NCBI RefSeq assembly: GCF_000002425.4
Contig: NC_037275.1
Span: forward strand, 7,631,777 to 7,695,776
DNA from: Physcomitrium patens
Taxonomy: Eukaryota; Streptophyta; Bryopsida; Funariales; Funariaceae
Direction: 5' to 3'
DNA: 64,000 nucleotides
Part shown: one piece after another, positions 63,028-64,000 of the stretch
How the letters are laid out: each line of letters begins with the position of its first letter
Position numbering within the stretch: position 1 is the stretch's first letter
Program-made: the position numbers and the translations under genes
Notes under the pieces: generated by a model
Database searches by the model: none
The model's input: only the letters and a program-made list of their open reading frames with translations
What the model was told of the DNA's origin: nothing

Positions 63028-63585
63028 AAATCTCTCTTATAAAAGAGACAAGATTGAGGCAAGATAACATTCAATTTCCTATCCTTGTTTGTAACTTCTT
63101 TGCATTTGTGACGCTAATTAGATGGAGAGCCAACAACCAGCGGATTCAACTCAAGAACCTTCGTTTGCTGACCTGTCGGACGAGACATTATGATTGTCAC
63201 AACCTTCAAGAAGACGCAATTGAGATGAAGATCTTCAAGAACGACATGTTCTTCCTCGAATAGATGGTGAGATACAACGCGTTTGGTATCACGATTTGGG
63301 AAGGGACTCTCGATGTTTGGTGATTTTGCTAGAGGTAGGAACAACTCCTGATGGTGTTCCGAATATTCTATTCGAAGGAAGTTACGAAGGCCTCAACAAT
63401 GATCAAATAACTGGGTGGTCTTCCCGCCCTGGTATAGGATACTACCGATGGTTGAGAGGCCCTATCAATCATCTTCGAAGAGAACAGAGATCAGAGTATG
63501 TGGCGAATATAATTCGTCGCATCATAGATTTCCTCAACATATGATAACCGCTCCTCGTGGAACTCGTCTCTAGAAGGGGGGGTAA
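63028..63585 (+). other. 3' region between pol and LTR with an extra open frame
   Basis: About 560 bases follow the pol stop. A frame open from 63296 to 63544 (82 codons, no ATG at its start) includes GVPNILFEGSYEGLNNDQ and WLRGPINHLRR; no domain recognised. The region is also present in the decayed copies at 33.9-34.2 kb and, reversed, at 50.8-51.0 kb. It ends in the purine tract AGAAGGGGGGGTAA just before the LTR. Confidence 0.6.
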
Positions 63586-64000
63586 TGTCACGGCCATAAT
63601 CATATAAGCTAATAATTATATATAGAAATAGGTAGAAGTAAGTAAAAGTAGATAAAAGTAAGTTAATTCTATAATATTTAATATAGAAGCTTCCTAGAAA
63701 CTTCCTAGACGCTGCTTTGACTTCATAGGTGTCTTTAATTGACTTTTTGGATTAGAAACGTGGTCAACAAGTTGGCCATGTGCCACACATGTTGTTAGCT
63801 TGAAGATCAAGCTAACTATGTGGCCCACACGTAGAAAAACTTGCCTTGTAAGTCAAGGCATGTGTCCTACAAAGTCAACACATATTGGAGGTCCTATAGA
63901 ATGTTGCCACGTAGCCCCTAGTTAGATAGTATATATAGAGACAAGAGTGAAGGCTTCTTCACTCTTGTCAACTCCTTTCTTGCTTCTAGTCCAGGTTCAA
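63586..64000 (+). repeat. 3' LTR of the young gypsy element (first 415 bases)
   Basis: Aligns gap-free with 57806-58220. Five differences: four transitions and one transversion. The rest lies beyond the window. Confidence 0.95.

Larger units (their letters stand above)
57806..64000 (+). mobile_element. Young chromodomain Ty3/gypsy element (right LTR cut by window end)
   Basis: A full-length chromovirus-type LTR retrotransposon, expected length about 6.3 kb. Order: 5' LTR, primer site, gag, pol (protease, RT, RNase H, integrase, chromodomain), a 3' region with an extra open frame, purine tract, 3' LTR. The LTRs align without gaps over 415 bases with five differences (about 98.8 percent identical), so insertion is recent. 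It is nevertheless defective: TGA in gag at 59033, TAA before protease at 59620, TAA in integrase at 62527, RT motif YPDN and integrase Glu to Lys. Relatives lie at 29.6-36.3 and 50.5-52.7 kb. Confidence 0.95.

Overview
The window looks like nuclear DNA of a land plant, most likely a bryophyte such as a moss. The evidence is intron-rich genes of plant families (two G2-like GARP factors, a plant-type 14-3-3, a CLC-d-type chloride channel), gene islands of moderate GC, and long AT-rich stretches filled with decayed LTR retrotransposons. The species cannot be named from the sequence alone. Gene models below come from reading splice sites and reading frames by eye; no transcript data were available.

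Layout. 1-14 kb: two paralogous G2-like GARP transcription factors facing each other (plus strand 2498-4714; minus strand 11895-13728), separated by about 7 kb that includes AT-rich DNA, microsatellites and a MITE. 14-25 kb: no gene that I can support; AT-rich DNA, a second copy of the same MITE, a short tandem repeat and several microsatellites. 25.5-26.9 kb: a complete 14-3-3 gene (minus strand, 4 exons), two of whose introns start with GC instead of GT. 28.46-37.00 kb: a large inverted repeat with arms of about 1.18 kb. Each arm carries a tRNA-Arg(UCG) gene and a piece of a Ty3/gypsy reverse transcriptase, and the arms flank about 6.2 kb of decayed gypsy elements. 37.7-45.3 kb: a CLC-type anion channel/transporter gene (minus strand, about 22 exons). 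48-57.8 kb: nested, decayed Ty1/copia and Ty3/gypsy remnants. 57.8-64 kb: a young chromodomain Ty3/gypsy element with both LTRs, the right one cut by the window end.

The young gypsy element has nearly identical LTRs (5 differences in 415 aligned bases). It nevertheless carries three premature stops and altered catalytic residues in both reverse transcriptase and integrase, mostly of the kind expected from cytosine deamination. Its LTR has a perfect 13-bp hairpin just downstream of a TATA box, kept in a much older relative at 34.5 kb. The cellular genes are unrelated in function: transcription regulation, phosphoprotein binding and organellar chloride transport. The main structural story is the inverted tRNA duplication and the layered retrotransposon activity around it.
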